Source: Stachybotrys elegans (taxonomy: Eukaryota > Ascomycota > Sordariomycetes > Hypocreales > Stachybotryaceae). From it: DNA of 64,000 nucleotides. The notes under the pieces are model-generated. The model searched no databases. It saw nothing but the letters and a program-made list of their open reading frames with translations, and had not been told where the DNA came from. Below are positions 47,025 through 59,545 of this stretch, piece by piece (the stretch's first letter is position 1; each line of letters begins with the position of its first letter). Position numbers and translations under genes: made by a program. The stretch covers positions 3,410,001 to 3,474,000 of the forward strand of contig JAGPNK010000001.1 of assembly GCA_020746835.1 (NCBI GenBank), written 5' to 3'.

Positions 47025-49338
47025 CTATGACTTTTTGCTAAATATCGACCGTGAACGTGACTTGTTCCTGGCCTTGTTCTTGTCGTCGACCTCGCTGTCA
47101 TCTTTGTATTTTGCCTTGTGAATCCTACATAGCGGTCAGTCAGCACAGGGCATACAGGTTGGAGGCAAGATTACTTACCAGCTATTTCCCACCATGCTCA
47201 TGCCTTTAGCCTCAGCCATACGGTAGTACTTGGCGCTCTTCTTCAGGTTCTTCTTGCAGCCGATACCTTGGGCGTAGCAGAAGCCAGCTTCAGCAAGGGC
47301 ATCAACGTCACCCCAGTCTAGTTCACATGTCAGTATTTCTGCAGATTTGAGGGACGCGGCACAACTTACTGCCTGCTATCTCGAAGCAACGCAAAGCTAG
47401 AGTCTTGTCCTGCTCAATACCCCAACCATTCATATGGCTGACACCAAGCTCGTAGATACTTAGAGCAAACTGTGCCTTGCGAGTTCTCCTCTCGACGGCA
47501 TCCACGTGCTTTCCGTCCTTGAGTTGGTCTTCATCGTCTGCAATCTCGGTGCCTGCATATTCTGCAGCCTTGCGAAGCCACTGAACACCTTCCCTCTGGT
47601 TCGCGCGCATTCCCCAGCCATGGCGACAGGCCAGCGCATAAAGAAGCATGGCGGTGGGCAGGTTCTGCTTAGCGGCAAGTCGAAGATGATAGGTTGACTC
47701 GCTAAGAGAACCATTCTCATGGCATTCGATTCCTTTCGCCAGATGCTCTTCTGCTGTCATTTCCGACGCACTTGGGGCAACCGAGCGAGACGCAGTCGAG
47801 GGGCGAATCGTGCTTGCTGAATCACTCGAATCTGTAGGCGGTGGCGGCCTGGCTGCTGATCCGGGGACCGGTGATGTCGTAGGTCGGCCCCGAGGCTCAT
47901 CGTTTGATACTCGGAGGCCATCGTTTGATGGGCGGCTGAGCGTGGGTGTCAGTCGTGAGCTGTCCATGCTGACCTTGTGGTCCATGGACGGCCTGGTCAT
48001 GCTGCTCAGGATGCTAACAGCATCGTCGGGGACGGTTCTTGCGGAAGAGCTCGATGGTCGCGTGGGGGGTGAGGGCGGCGCCCCCGGCGGGAGACGCTGG
48101 ACGTTGCTGGGAGGCACAACTGGCTGCTCGAAGCGGAAGGAGGCCTGTGGCTGGTCTGGTGGCTCGGATCGTTGTATAGTTTTGCCTCTGGGGAGAGTGA
48201 ACTTGGAGTAAATGTAGGATGGTGCTGCGCCTTTTCCATCGTCGGCAGGATGGTCTAAGAAGGCGTCGCTGTGGATGCTGACGGGGGTATGAGCCGTCTC
48301 ATCTGCAAGTACAAAGGAAGGTTGGCTGTCGGAGGAGGCCTGGCGCGAAGGCAAATCAAAGCTAGGGGTTCCAGCCCTGCTAAGAGGCCTAGAGAAGTTA
48401 TATGAAGGTCGAGGAAGCGGTGATGTGTCAGAAGCCACGGATGGAGACCTCTGAAATGAGCCTGGGCCTTGAAAGGGTCCGGCATACATATGAGAGGTGC
48501 TGCCACCCGACATTTTTCGGTGTGGCAGAGAGTGAAACGAGCTGTTCAGGCTGCTCGACATGTCTTCGCCGGAGGGTACCAGGGGTGAAGACATGGCGCT
48601 GGAGGACCGGCCAGATGCAAGTGATCTGGGAGGTGCAAGCCCCTCGTCATACGAGGCCCATTGTCTTGGCTTGCCTGGAGAACCGGTGCTGGGTAGCTTC
48701 TGGTGATGCATCGGAATTGGTAGAGAATTGTCTTTGCGCGACGGAGAGATATCCGCATGTCTGTCGGACTGGGATTGCGTGTCGCTCTGCATGGGCGAGG
48801 GGGAGCGCTCATGTCGGGCACCGAAGAAGTTGGTCTGTTCAGCAACATTGTCCAGGGTGCGACCACGGATCTGCTCGCGCATGTTGGATGGCAATGCAGG
48901 GACGGAATCTGAGGGCGTAGGCGGTATGGTGCTCATGCGAGGATGCATGGACTTGGGTCTCTCGGCGTCTTCAAACGCATCTTCCACCTCGGTCCTCATG
49001 CCAAATGTCGGCGCATCGTGCTCAGCATAATCGTCGCCGGAATCGCCAGAGTCGTGGTACATGGAGCGAAAGTAGTCTGAACGACCCTGTACGACCAATG
49101 GGCTCTCTGTCGTGAGGGGTGGTAGGCGGCTCACGCGGTTCCCTTCTTTGGCACTCTCCTTGAGCTGCCTGGCGAGCAGCCGGCTCTGAAGGGCGAAGGC
49201 ATCGAGAGGAGACAGCTCGGGTGGCGCCTCGCCGGCGATGTGAAGTCGGGGCGATCTGAGGGGTTTGGATATAGTTGACGAAGACGAGTGTTGAGAGTTG
49301 GCTCTCAGGTCCAGGAGGTTCGGTCTTTGCGCGGCCAT
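47025..49338 (-). CDS. Sel1-repeat protein, Nif1/Dsf2-like
   Basis: Predicted 735 residues in three exons: 49338-47370, 47317-47179 and 47124-47025, phase-consistent introns. The first ~530 residues are disordered and Ser/Pro-rich. Sel1-like repeats follow (AEEHLAKGIECHENGSL; LPTAMLLYALACRHGWGM; ALSIYELGVSHMNGWGIEQDK; DALAEAGFCYAQGIGCKKN). The tail is basic (NKARNKSRSRSIFSKK). Architecture and the phrase CFEIAG-WGDVDALAEAGFC match the fungal family annotated as cell-cycle inhibitor Nif1 (fission yeast, interacts with the Nim1/Cdr1 kinase) and yeast Dsf2. A role as scaffold in mitotic entry or cell-size control is inferred from those names. It is convergent with PUP1. Confidence 0.82.
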
Positions 49339-49988
49339 GGTGGAGGGCGATCTGGGTATCAGGTCTGAATTAAGAATGTAGGGTGATCCAGGCGCGATGC
49401 GCCGAGTATAGTCACCACGCGATGAGTTCGAAGTTTGAGAAACGGGTTTCCAGAAATAACGATGTAGTCTTGGTCGAAGAGAGATGCAAGGTCGTTGGGG
49501 GTGTAAACGAGGAGTAGGTAGGGCGACAATCCGCGTTTCGGCTTGGGGGATTAGTGGCGATCAATGCGCAGCTTCAAGAACAAGGTCCAGTTGCATATAT
49601 CGTGTTAAATCGAGACCGAGGATGCATTCGAAGGGTTGCCCGAGAAGACGGCACGGGAATGTTTCGAGATGGACGGGAGAGCAGAGGAGAGGCGTAGAAG
49701 CGAGGATAGGTCTGGTCCAGAAGTTGCCAAGGTCGACGAGCCCAAGTTTGCAACGAAGGAACGGTCTCGATTCGGCGAGCTGAAGGGAGGATGGAGCGCG
49801 GGATGGCGACGGCGCCACACGAGGACAAAGAGACAACAAGATGAGTCTGGCGAGGGGAAAAGAACGACTGGGGTGAAGATGGAAGCTTGCCGGCTGGCTG
49901 GCAGTCAGGCCGCAGAAAGGGTCGGGTAGCAGAGAAGGAGGGAGGATAAGAATAATGGTGAGTTGGTGGAGGTGGAGGTGAAGGTGGG

Positions 49989-50010
49989 TGGGTGGATGGA
50001 TGGATGGATG
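49989..50010. repeat. (GGAT)n microsatellite
   Basis: About five GGAT units in the upstream spacer of the Nif1-like gene. Confidence 0.85.
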
Positions 50011-50750
50011 GGCGAACGTGGATGAGGTGTGGATAAGGTGCCAGGGGAGGATGGCAGTGGCAGTGGCCGTGGGAGAGGGTGACGGGGCGCGATGGACCTT
50101 GGATGGATTGGATGTCCCAAATGACTGGTGGGGTAGCCTCCATCCGTTGCGCCAGTGTCGAGTCCACTGATGAAGCACCTCAAGGGGCGCTGAGCCGTTT
50201 GTTGCTGCACACACGGCCAGCCCTGGTGCAGCCACTCCCTTCCAGGAGGTCCCTAGTGGCAGTTGCAACAGTCCCACCGCCTAATTTATACTACTATGGG
50301 GCATATTGATGTTCGTGATCTGGCAGAGCTTCGAGCAGGTTCAAGGACCCCCTGGAACGACCACCTGTTCATTCATCATGCCTGTTTGCAGGTATGTATT
50401 GTCTTCTCCCACGCGAGATAGATTGGGCTTGGAGAGATTAGATTCCGATCCCGTCCCGTGGTACGGAGCTCAGCCGGGTTGCGAGAAATGCCATCAGGTT
50501 CGTTACCTTGGTTGTGTCATAGATCGAACCCTGAAACCGACTGCCGACCCGCCCTCCCTCTCGACGAGTCCCCCCCGAAAAGTATCCATCCTGAAGAAGA
50601 AGCCCTCGCTTCTGCAGTTCCAAGACTAAAGACACGAAGAACTATAATGCATCTACTAATGCACAGTACGCCGATCTGACCACTGTGCGTACGGACAAGT
50701 GTCTTCAGACATTCGTAGTGCCAATACCTGTGGGGTCCATCTGATGTACC

Positions 50751-50781
50751 TACATACCTACATGCATACTGTAGGTATGTA
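50751..50781. repeat. Perfect inverted repeat: 12-bp arms, 7-nt loop
   Basis: TACATACCTACA (50751-50762) and TGTAGGTATGTA (50770-50781) are perfect reverse complements around TGCATAC. GTACCT motifs flank it on both sides (50746, 50782-50800). It is the longest member of the TACCT/GTAC inverted-repeat set in this window and could form a stable hairpin. No terminal target-site duplication is evident. Confidence 0.85.
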
Positions 50782-51834
50782 AGTACCAATGTACCTATGC
50801 ACCTATTATTCTCCTCTTGTCCACTATTTGATATTTTTATTGAAAAAAAAAATCACTAAATCATTCATGTCACACCGTCTGGTCTCCTGCTGGTGCAGAC
50901 TTCCCGCCCGTATCTGCTCTTAATTTCATTACATAGTAATGCCAGATCCATCTGCCACCAGAAACGTTGTACGACGGCCCTGCACCATGCCCAAAGAGGT
51001 TTACTCCCAGGGACCTAATGCATCCACGCTCGGAAATGGAAGCTAAAAACGAATCTAGCACAGCTTCTTCTCCTGCCAGGTCTGGGGTGCATTAATCCGG
51101 CTGGCCTCGGCACTGCTCATTGGCGGCTGCTACTGGCTAGGCGGGCTCAAGGGCTCAACTGACCTGACGGGTCATAAACCCCATCTCCCATTTTCCCTCT
51201 GGTGATCCCCTGTTCTCTCGCCCTTCTTTCTCCCCTGGACCGGCGTCTTCCTTCTCCCCTGGCTTGGGCTGGCCGCTTCCCCTCTTTCCGCCGGCTTGGC
51301 AGCCCATCCCATGACCACCGCCTGCACCACCAGAATCGAGCACACCACGCGACTGGGAGCATATTGAAGGGCATCTCAGGAGACGGCGCAAGCTCAACGT
51401 GTTCCTCCATGCACGGGACACGTCCCGGCGTCACATCAACAGCGGGCTCTGGCCGATTGATCGACTAGCCCAGCGTCGATTGCTCTCTTGGTCCACGATG
51501 CATGGCCAATGGCACGCGACATAGTCATCAAGATGCATGACAGGGCCAGCTCTCAGCTCTTGGCCCCTTCGTATTGCCAGCGCCTCTTGCAATGCACGCA
51601 ATAGGTCCTCATCGAATCAGCGTCCGCTGCATTATTACATACGAGTCTTGTCATTTCGGCCAGGCCTGCATCCTTCAGGGCAGCCAATATCTAACCCACA
51701 TGCAGCCGACGGCTTCCTTGATAGTACTATAATAGAAATCCAATAAGCATTCTAGAACGAATAGACTGCCAGGTGAGCAAGGAACGCAAGGAGCATATGT
51801 GCATGGCTTCTTATTTTTCATGTCTTCTCTCGTC

Positions 51835-51856
51835 CTCTCTCTCTCTCTCTCTCTCT
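51835..51856. repeat. (CT)n microsatellite
   Basis: About eleven CT units in the spacer downstream of ERV46. Confidence 0.9.
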
Positions 51857-52344
51857 TTATTATTTTTAATCACTTCAAACGTCTCGTCGAAACATGATTT
51901 TCCCTCTTGGCATTGGCATACACACTCATCGTTGTGTTGGTGCGAGCGTTTCAGTCGTCCACGTACTTATTACGTTAGGACATGCGCGTCTTTGCCCCCT
52001 TGCCAAGGATCTCGCCTTAGTATCACCTGTGGCGATCACATCCACCTCTCACATGGAATGCCCGCTACTGCCAACAGACCATTTCATGATGGCCGGTACA
52101 TACAATAACACTTTCTGTCTCTTTCAACATCAATTCAAACAAACTGGCAGGATTTCATGCCTTCGCCACCACCCACTATCTCCCATATCCCGTTGCCTTG
52201 ATGCACATTGGTTTGAATGTGTCCTTTTATTCACCAAATAGGTACTAACCTCTTGTTCATCCAGAACGCCTAAGCCCATGCCTCTTCAGCCCACAGCACT
52301 ATACATAAACTTGACTATCCCCTGTTCCTTCTCTTGTCTTCCCT

Positions 52345-53800
52345 TCACAGATCCTTGGAGCGCATCTTCTTGAGCCTCGTAGCACCCTCAAACAGTCCCC
52401 TATCGACAGCAGCAGCCACCGTCAAGGTACCTCCGACAATGGCGCAGAGACCTGCCAGGAATCCGAGGAAGGACTTGGGCTGCTCCTCGCGGTTGATGAC
52501 CTTCATAGGGGAGATGTCCTATTGGCAATTAGCATACACGTCCTCGCTGGTATTCATGCCACTCCACGCTAGAAAACAATAGGGGGGGGAATACTCACGT
52601 AAGAGAAGAAGACACCCGGGATACCACCCTTGGAGTGCTCACGCTCGGCATGTCCCTCGGCAGCGTCGTCGCCTCCGGCCAAGCTCCTCTTGTGGCTGGT
52701 GACGGAGTACTGGTGAGTCTCAACGCTGCCGTCGGCGCCCCATCCCAGAGCGCCAAGGTTGGGATCAGACTCGGACATGCCAGTGGCAGAGCCAGCGTTC
52801 TTCTCCCAGCCCAGGGGCAGGTACGAGGTGGGGACAATCTTGACAAAGTACATGAAGTTGTAGTTGGGGTCGTTGGTGATCTGCTGGGTTCCGTCCAGGG
52901 GGTTCAGGTGATGGTTGGTCCACGGAGCCTTCTTGCCGAGCTTTTTGCTGATGCCGTCGGGCAGCTGGGGACCGAAGCGCAGGTAGTGGATGGTGTGGGT
53001 GAAGTCGTGCGTCTTGTCCTTGGGTGTGTCCCAGTAGTTCTTGAGGTCGTGGACGTGCATGTTGCCGCTGCTGAAGCTTCGGCCGGGAGCGAGGTGGAAG
53101 TTTCCAACCACCTTGTTCACGCGAAGCGCACCCTGGATACGGCAGCCCTCGTCGCGCTGCGCATCAAGCTTCTCGGCGTAGTGCTCGCGCTCACATTGCT
53201 CAACGTTCTCGCCCCTGCCGAAAGCCCACGAGGCCTGCGCATAGGCCTCCCTCACATCGTCGCAAGTGTTGCAGCAGCCGGCCTTCTGGGCGGTGGCTGG
53301 AGCCGGGGCGCCGTAGCAGTCACCGCAGTAGTTGGGGTCGAGGTGGGTGGCCGATTCGTCGTGCAGGGCGATGGAGGTTACGTCGATGGCACCGCCGCCC
53401 TGGGCCTGGGGCATGAGACGGACCTTGGTGATACCGTGCATGATGGCATGCTGCTGCTCGCCCGAGACGTCCATGACATCCAGAGTCAGGAGCTCGCAGG
53501 GCATCTTGGGGAAAGTCATGCTGAAGTGGATCTCCATCCGCTCGCCTATCAATTCCGTTGTGTCAGTGGCCGTCGAGCTGGCGGCAGCGCCGCGGCATGT
53601 AACGTACCTCTTCCCTTGTCGACAACCAGCTCTGGGTGAATGACAATCTTGCGGTAATCGGTCCACTCGCCCCATGCCAGGAACAGTACGACAATCAAGG
53701 ACACGATGGTGACAATGCCACCACTCGTGGTGCGGATGCGCGCTTCGTCGACAGTCTTGGTAAAGGCATCAAGCCTGGTGAATCTCGATCGCGGTGCCAT
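52345..53800 (-). CDS. ERV46: ER-Golgi vesicle cargo receptor Erv46
   Basis: Predicted 437 residues in three exons: 53800-53608, 53545-52599 and 52518-52345, phase-consistent introns. A membrane helix lies at about residues 27-46 (GGIVTIVSLIVVLFLAWGEW) after a short cytosolic N-terminus with FTRLDAFTKTVDEAR. A large lumenal domain follows with the Cys-rich CGDCYGA..CCNTCDDVREAY segment. A second helix lies near the C-terminus (FLAGLCAIVGGTLTVAAAV), then a short basic tail. Erv46 with Erv41 retrieves ER-resident proteins from the Golgi in COPI/COPII vesicles. Length and topology match the family. It is divergent from RNA15. Confidence 0.97.
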
Positions 53801-54981
53801 TTTGATTGTCGGAGGAGCTCCAGAGCACCTCTACAACACCAGATTGAAAGAGCTTCGGTGCCTTTTTTTTAACGCTGGGTAGATGGAAGGGGTTGTCGTC
53901 GAGCTCGGGGGGGGGTTGATTGAAGTCGAAAGAAAGCAGGCTGAAACAGCACGTAGCAAAAGGAAGGAAGGAAGGTGAGCGACCAATTGGTCCAGCACGG
54001 CAAAAGTGTACGTGTCCCGCAGCGCAAGAAAATCAATCGCAAGAGTTGATGCGATAGTCGAAGGAGGTTCAAGAAGGTTGCTGGGGGGGGCGATTGCAGG
54101 ACTGCAACTCTGACTGGTGCCAGATAACCACAGTGTCGGAATTAGAGGCCACCGTCGCAAGTTCCAGGTCCGGGGCCGAGCCGAGAACCAACTGGACCTC
54201 AGCTCCAACTCCAGCGATAGCGCAAGGCTCTGCCTGTGGATTATTGGCACAAGTGGAGCGCCACGGGATTCGAGCTGACTGCCGGTTTTGGCTATAACAA
54301 CACAACAGGATATGCAGAATGCAACGGTACGCTTTTATCCCCCGAGCCTGGCGGCTCTCTGTGCGCTTTATCAATGGATTGGCCGAGGCCTACGCCATGC
54401 ATTTACATTCCTCGTTTCGCTTTAGCTGCAGGTAGTTACCAGGCGTCTGCCGATATCATGCCACACATTCCAATGTTGCCGACGGCGTCTTTGCAAAAGT
54501 CGAAGCGCGTGAGTTAGTGTGGAAGCATGAAACCATATTCCGAGTCCATCGTCACCAATGCACGTGGATACTTCAAGTGACCATAGGTATCTTGTAAAAT
54601 ACTGTGCATACGAGAGTATTATGGCCGACTGCACTAGAGGTAGTAAACTGTGGTGCCGTATCGATAAGTCCACATAGTCCGGTAAATAGCCGGGGCTGCT
54701 GCGTCCATACTCGCGATCCATGACCTTACCATGCCGAAAAGAGCTTCATTTCAAGTCCAAGGCACGATACCAGCTTCGCACCTCCATCAAAGCCAACCCA
54801 ATCCAATCCACCACTTCATTGTCGCAAAACAGCGTCGCCCTTGCCACAACTTCACCCCTCGTTCTGCGCCAAATCCCCCGCGTTTTGCTTTTCTCTTCTT
54901 TTCTTCTGACCCTCGTTCGCCATCGTCGCATCATCTACAGCCTTCCTTCACATAATCAGAAACCCAGAAGCAACGGCCACC
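53801..54981. promoter_or_regulatory. Divergent ERV46/RNA15 promoter region
   Basis: About 1.2 kb between two start codons. It has a G-run near 54081-54089 and a G-run at 53910-53918, and pyrimidine-rich sequence near 54880-54930 close to RNA15. No gene or clear motif is seen. Confidence 0.5.
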
Positions 54982-56093
54982 ATGTCGACACGGCCGCCCT
55001 CCCGCGTCGTCTTCGTGGGCAACATTCCCTATGGTCAGTTCATGTCATCCCTGCAGCTGCCGACGGTCGCCTCGCTGTACTTCCCTTGCCTAACCTCCTC
55101 CAGGCCTCTCGGAAGAGCAAATAACAAAAATCTTCAGCAGCGTCGGCCAAGTCGAACGATTCCGCCTCGTCTACGATCCCGAGACTGGCCGCCCGAAAGG
55201 CTTCGGCTTCGCAGATTACCCAGACACAGGTCAGTCGGGGGTCGTCCTTTCCTGGCATCCTCCCAACCCTGACTTTGTCCTGCAGACTCTGCCTCTTCCG
55301 CCGTCCGAAACCTAAACGACTATGAGATCATGGGTCGCAAACTTCGAGTCGACTTTTCCAACGAGCAACGAAGCGCCGAGGATGACAATCAGGTACGCGC
55401 CGTGCCACCAGCCACGAAACCACCTTCACCTCCCTCTAACCTCGTTTCTAGGGCCACTCCGGCCACATGTCGAACCCCTCCAATGGCGCTGCTGCATCAA
55501 ACTATCCTCCAGCCAGTTCCCTTCCTCCCCTGCCAGCAGGAAAGGATATCCCTCCCGGCATGACCTGCATTGATTCTATCTCACGAACACTCAATACGCT
55601 CCCCCCCACTCAGCTCCTCGACATCCTCGGGCAGATGAAGACTCTGGCCACGACCGACCCCCAGCGTGCGACGGAGCTCCTGCAGCAGGCGCCCCAGCTC
55701 TCCTACGCCGTCTTCCAAGCCTTGCTCCTCATGGGCCTTGTATCCCCTGAAGCCATTCAGTCCGTTGTCGACCCTGGCGCACCTATTCCGCAGCCCGCCC
55801 AGCCGCCCGCTGCTGCCTATCCTCCCCCTGCCATGCCTGGTTATGCCGGTGTACCAGTCGCCAACAACACCCCGCCCGTCGCCGCTGCCTCCTATGCGCC
55901 TCCGCCTCCTGTCGCTCCTCAGGCATATGACCCCTACGCTACCGCGGCTGCCCCGGCCCCTGCTGCGCAGGATCCAGAAGCGTTGATTCGCGCCGTTTTG
56001 GAACTCAGTCAGACCGAAATCGATCGATTGTCGGAAGAGGAGAGGCAGCAGGTTATGGCGCTGCGCGCAGCCTATGGCGGACAGCGTAGGTAG
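54982..56093 (+). CDS. RNA15: Cleavage stimulation factor 64-kDa subunit (Rna15/CstF2)
   Basis: Predicted 308 residues in four exons: 54982-55033, 55104-55229, 55286-55392 and 55452-56093, phase-consistent GT..AG introns. An RRM lies at residues 8-84 with RNP2 (VFVGNI) and RNP1 (KGFGFADY), then ends in MGRKLRVDFS. A hinge helix follows (DILGQMKTLATTDP, ALLLMGLVSPEAI), the site that binds Rna14/CstF77. A Pro/Ala/Tyr-rich linker leads to the short C-terminal three-helix domain (LIRAVLELSQTEIDRLSEEERQ). The protein binds U/GU-rich RNA for pre-mRNA 3'-end formation in the nucleus. Confidence 0.96.
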
Positions 56094-56903
56094 ATACATA
56101 CGCCTGCTACAGGTCCCGGGTCATATGGCTGAAAGCCGCATCCCAACGGTGGGCATGAACCCCGACAGCATCAAACGAATTGGAAATCAATGGCCAATGA
56201 AGACGAACATCAAGGGAATTCCTTGGACGACATCCGCGCTACTCAATATGCCTAAAACCGCGCCATTCAATGCTCAGTTTCGGATTTAGAGGCAGCGATG
56301 CTCCAAGATTCTGAGCGAATGACACAACAAGGAAACACGACATCATCCTATTAGATCTGGGCAGGAGAAGGCGGCAGCAATGCGTCAAAGGATGTCATTT
56401 TCCCTGTGGCAGCGTCCGATAGTTGTGCTTTCTATTAGCTACCTAGGCAGGGCTCAAAGGAGAGAGCTGTACAGATTCTGGAAGACAAAGATGCCAGGAG
56501 AAATGATACCCAATCACTTGTCTCTTTTCTTACATTGCGTGTGTTGATCCTTGTTGCCGCCCACAACACCGCCCAGAGGAGATCATGGAGCACCGAGCCA
56601 ACAAGCAACACTCATGTGTAAAATATACTATTGTAGTATTCTCTTTTATACTGATGCTATGTCGTTATTCAAACCAAGTCGATCTGGAAACCCCAAACGC
56701 CGTGACCCAACCCCCATCCTGTAAAGTAGATACATGTACTTTGTGCTTGTACTTTGTGCTTGCTTGTACTCCAACCCCCAAGAGAAATGCAAAATAGAAA
56801 GAAAGAGAAGAGGAAAGAAAGAAGGCAGACAAAAGAGTAACTCATGAGCAACTTTTTCTCCTTTGCCGTTGCATCTTCACCGCCGTGCTGCGGGCTGATA
56901 CAT
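56094..56903. other. Convergent spacer RNA15/MNR2
   Basis: About 810 bp containing the two 3' UTRs. It has a short direct repeat (TTGTACTTTGTGC) near 56737-56765 and A/G-rich sequence near 56785-56840. No gene is seen. Confidence 0.5.
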
Positions 56904-59545
56904 CTAGACAATGTTGTACACCCTCTTCGCAATCATGTAGCAAGCCAGCCCGAAGAAGAGGAGGCCGGCTGTGATCCAGACGAACCAAGTGAGATCATTT
57001 TCGTATTCCTGACCGGGAACCCATACGTTCATGCCCCAGAGACCGGTGATGATGTTCATGGGAAGCACGATGGTGCCGAGAACCGTCAGCTTGCCCAGGA
57101 CATCAGCCGTCTGCTCCTGTCGCTCGTTCATGCGAAGGTTGATTTGGGCAAGATAGTTGCCGTGGGAGCGAGCTAGAATCCTTCAAGACATTGTCAGTAG
57201 GCTTTCTTGTGTGTTATTCGATTGGCACATACTTTTCATAGTGACTGAGGTTGGAGGTCATAGTCACAATGTGATCCTGGATATCTCCAAGATAGAGACC
57301 AATCTCTGACCTGGGTGCGACCTCCCATCGCTCGTTGCACCTCTTGGCAAAACCCTTGATAACATCTGCTTTGTTACCCAAAAGTCTGTATAAACTCATG
57401 ACCCTCTTTCTACAGTCGCCGACACGCCGGAGCATGTCGCTCGTGGTATCTGCAATGGTGCTCGCATCGTCATTCTTCGGCGGTGGCATCTGGCCGTCCT
57501 TGAGTCGCGTATCTGCCGACGAGTGCCACTGAAGAATGGTTTCGTCAATCTCATCGACCTCATCCTCAATTGTCTGAATCAAGGGTTGAAAGACGTCAGT
57601 GATGTCGTCAATGATGGCGTATGAGATCCAGTCGGATGAGAGGATCAGATAGTCCTTCAGTTGACGGATGCGACGGCGGACATTGGCCGGATGTGGAGTA
57701 ACAGAGAAGTGAAAGCTGAGAACACCCTCTCGGAAAACAACCACGTACATGTTGACGGGCTCTAGGTAGTTTTCGCTCTTGTTGTCTTGATCGAAGGTGC
57801 GATAGTTGACAAAGTAGTAATGTCGGAACAGCTCGACCTTCTCTCGTGCTTCTTGGAGCATAATATCCTCGGCAGTCAGAGGATGTATGCCAAACGTCTT
57901 GGAAAGAACCTTCATCTCGGGCTCCGTCGGGCACATGACGTCGAGCCACCAAATAGGCCTGTCTCCATAACGAATGGGCTTTTCCGGCGGTGTGTTCTCA
58001 GGCTGCTGCGAAGTTCTTTTAGCATCTCCTTCTGGAGACTTTATTCCGATAGGTGTGGCGCGGCCAGAATCGCTCCTTGATGCACCATGTGTCGAGTCCC
58101 TGGATGCCGACGATTCTTGTCGCGGAGTGGCGTCTGCGAGAGACGGCTGCCTCGTCGAGGTTTTCGAATCCATCTCACCGGTACTAGCTTGTTGGCGAGG
58201 AGGCACCTTTCCAGGAAGTGGCACTGGAGTCTCTTCAATTTCACTCTCGTCGTCCGACAGGATGGGTGGGTCGGGGATGAAAAGCTCGCGGAAACCAGTG
58301 CCCGGCTGGACGAGCTCCGAGATGGTCTGACTGTGGATGGTGCTCTGAAATTCCTCGTTGAAGTAGGTGAAGCGGAAGGGGGCTTCCTCTTCCGTCTGGA
58401 ACCAGCCCTTGCGCACCGGCCGCAATCGACCGTTGATCAATTGTGGCTCTGTAATCTTTTTGACTCGACGCTCCTCACTTCTTCCCTCCTTCTCGAGGTG
58501 CGACCATTCTTCCAAGTTCGACAGGTCTGGCCACTGGCCACGGCGCCGTCGAGTCCTATAGATATGAGCCCCACGTTCCCGTGAATGCGCATCCTCCTCG
58601 CCCATCTCGGACATTCCGGGAGCGGGGAAGCAAACATCGCCCGCCGCGTCAGATGGATTCAGACGCGCATGTTCGGATCGGCGAGGGGAGCTACCGTGAC
58701 TCTCCGAATGGGCATCGTCGTCGTCCAGAAGGTGTCGAGGGGTGCTTTCTCGGATATCGAGCTCATCGCGGATCATGACATCTCCAAAGGCCATGTCCAC
58801 AGTATCGACTGGGCCGTACTCGGGCGACGCAGGCATCGACGGCGGGTTGTTGACATCGTAGTTGTTGCCCTTGGCACCAAACGCTGTCGTCAGCCTCGTC
58901 TTTGATGACACGCTAGACTCGCGGTGGCTAACCGGTCTGCTGCTTCTGTTGTCCCAAGAGGCGTAATTAGACCCGCCGCCTTGTGAGCGCTTAGCGGAGT
59001 CGGAAAGCAGCGGAGTGTTCTCGTTCCAGCCGGCCGACAGATGGTCGTCTTCGACGTTGTACGCGGTCATTGTGCGCAACCGGCTGGCACCAACACTCGC
59101 ATTCTGCTTGGAAGCCGGCGCAATCGGGGCAGTCGAGGATCGTCTCGCACGCATCTGTGGATGAGATCTAACCAATTCAGCCCAATAGCCCGGGGGGGTC
59201 GTTAATCCAGCGACAGGCAGCAGCTTACCTGTGATCTAGCAATAGCTCGCTGTCAATGCTCGTTCCACTGAGGTTCTCTTCCGGAAGACGATAAAAGGTC
59301 TCGGATGGCGTTCCCTCGAGCTCCTCGTGGCCGTCATCGTCTATCAAGGCGAAGCTCTTCCTTCGGGAGCGCTTCTTCTTCCCACCACGATGGCCTTTTC
59401 TCTTCTTAGGCGTCGGCCGAGGGGATTGGTTCGCAGGGTGGGAAGTGGGCGCGGGGGTTGAGCTGGGCTCTCCAGTCGACAGTGATGGCCTCGCCGCTGC
59501 GCTGAGCGGTTGAAACGGATTGTTCGACATGGCGGCTGGAGCCAC
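56904..59545 (-). CDS. MNR2: CorA-type magnesium transporter Mnr2
   Basis: Predicted 842 residues in three exons: 59545-59229, 59167-57233 and 57180-56904; an ATG five codons later (MSNNPFQPL) is an equally good start. The N-terminus has a strongly basic block (KKRKGHRGGKKKRSRR near residue 50). The middle has INGRLRPVRK and FRFTYFNEEFQSTIHSQTISELVQPG, which match yeast Mnr2. A CorA core follows (VMCPTEPEMKVLSKTFGIHPLTAEDI, KVELFRHYYFVNYRTFD). Two C-terminal helices are separated by the signature GMN in GLWGMNVWVPGQ. Mnr2 releases stored Mg2+ from the vacuole in yeast. The final intron separates HYEK from ILARSHGNY. It is convergent with RNA15 and divergent from NOC4. Confidence 0.94.

Larger units (their letters stand above)
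49339..52344. other. 3.0-kb spacer upstream of the Nif1-like gene
   Basis: It lies between two minus-strand genes and holds the Nif1-like promoter and leader and the ERV46 3' UTR. It includes a (GGAT)n run at 49989-50010, a CT run at 51835-51856 and an A-run near 50842. The strong inverted repeat at 50751-50781 is listed separately. No supportable gene was seen on either strand. Confidence 0.6.

Noticed and set aside
52635..53639. 334-codon antisense frame opposite ERV46
   Set aside because: Shadow frame; the sense strand encodes a complete Erv46.
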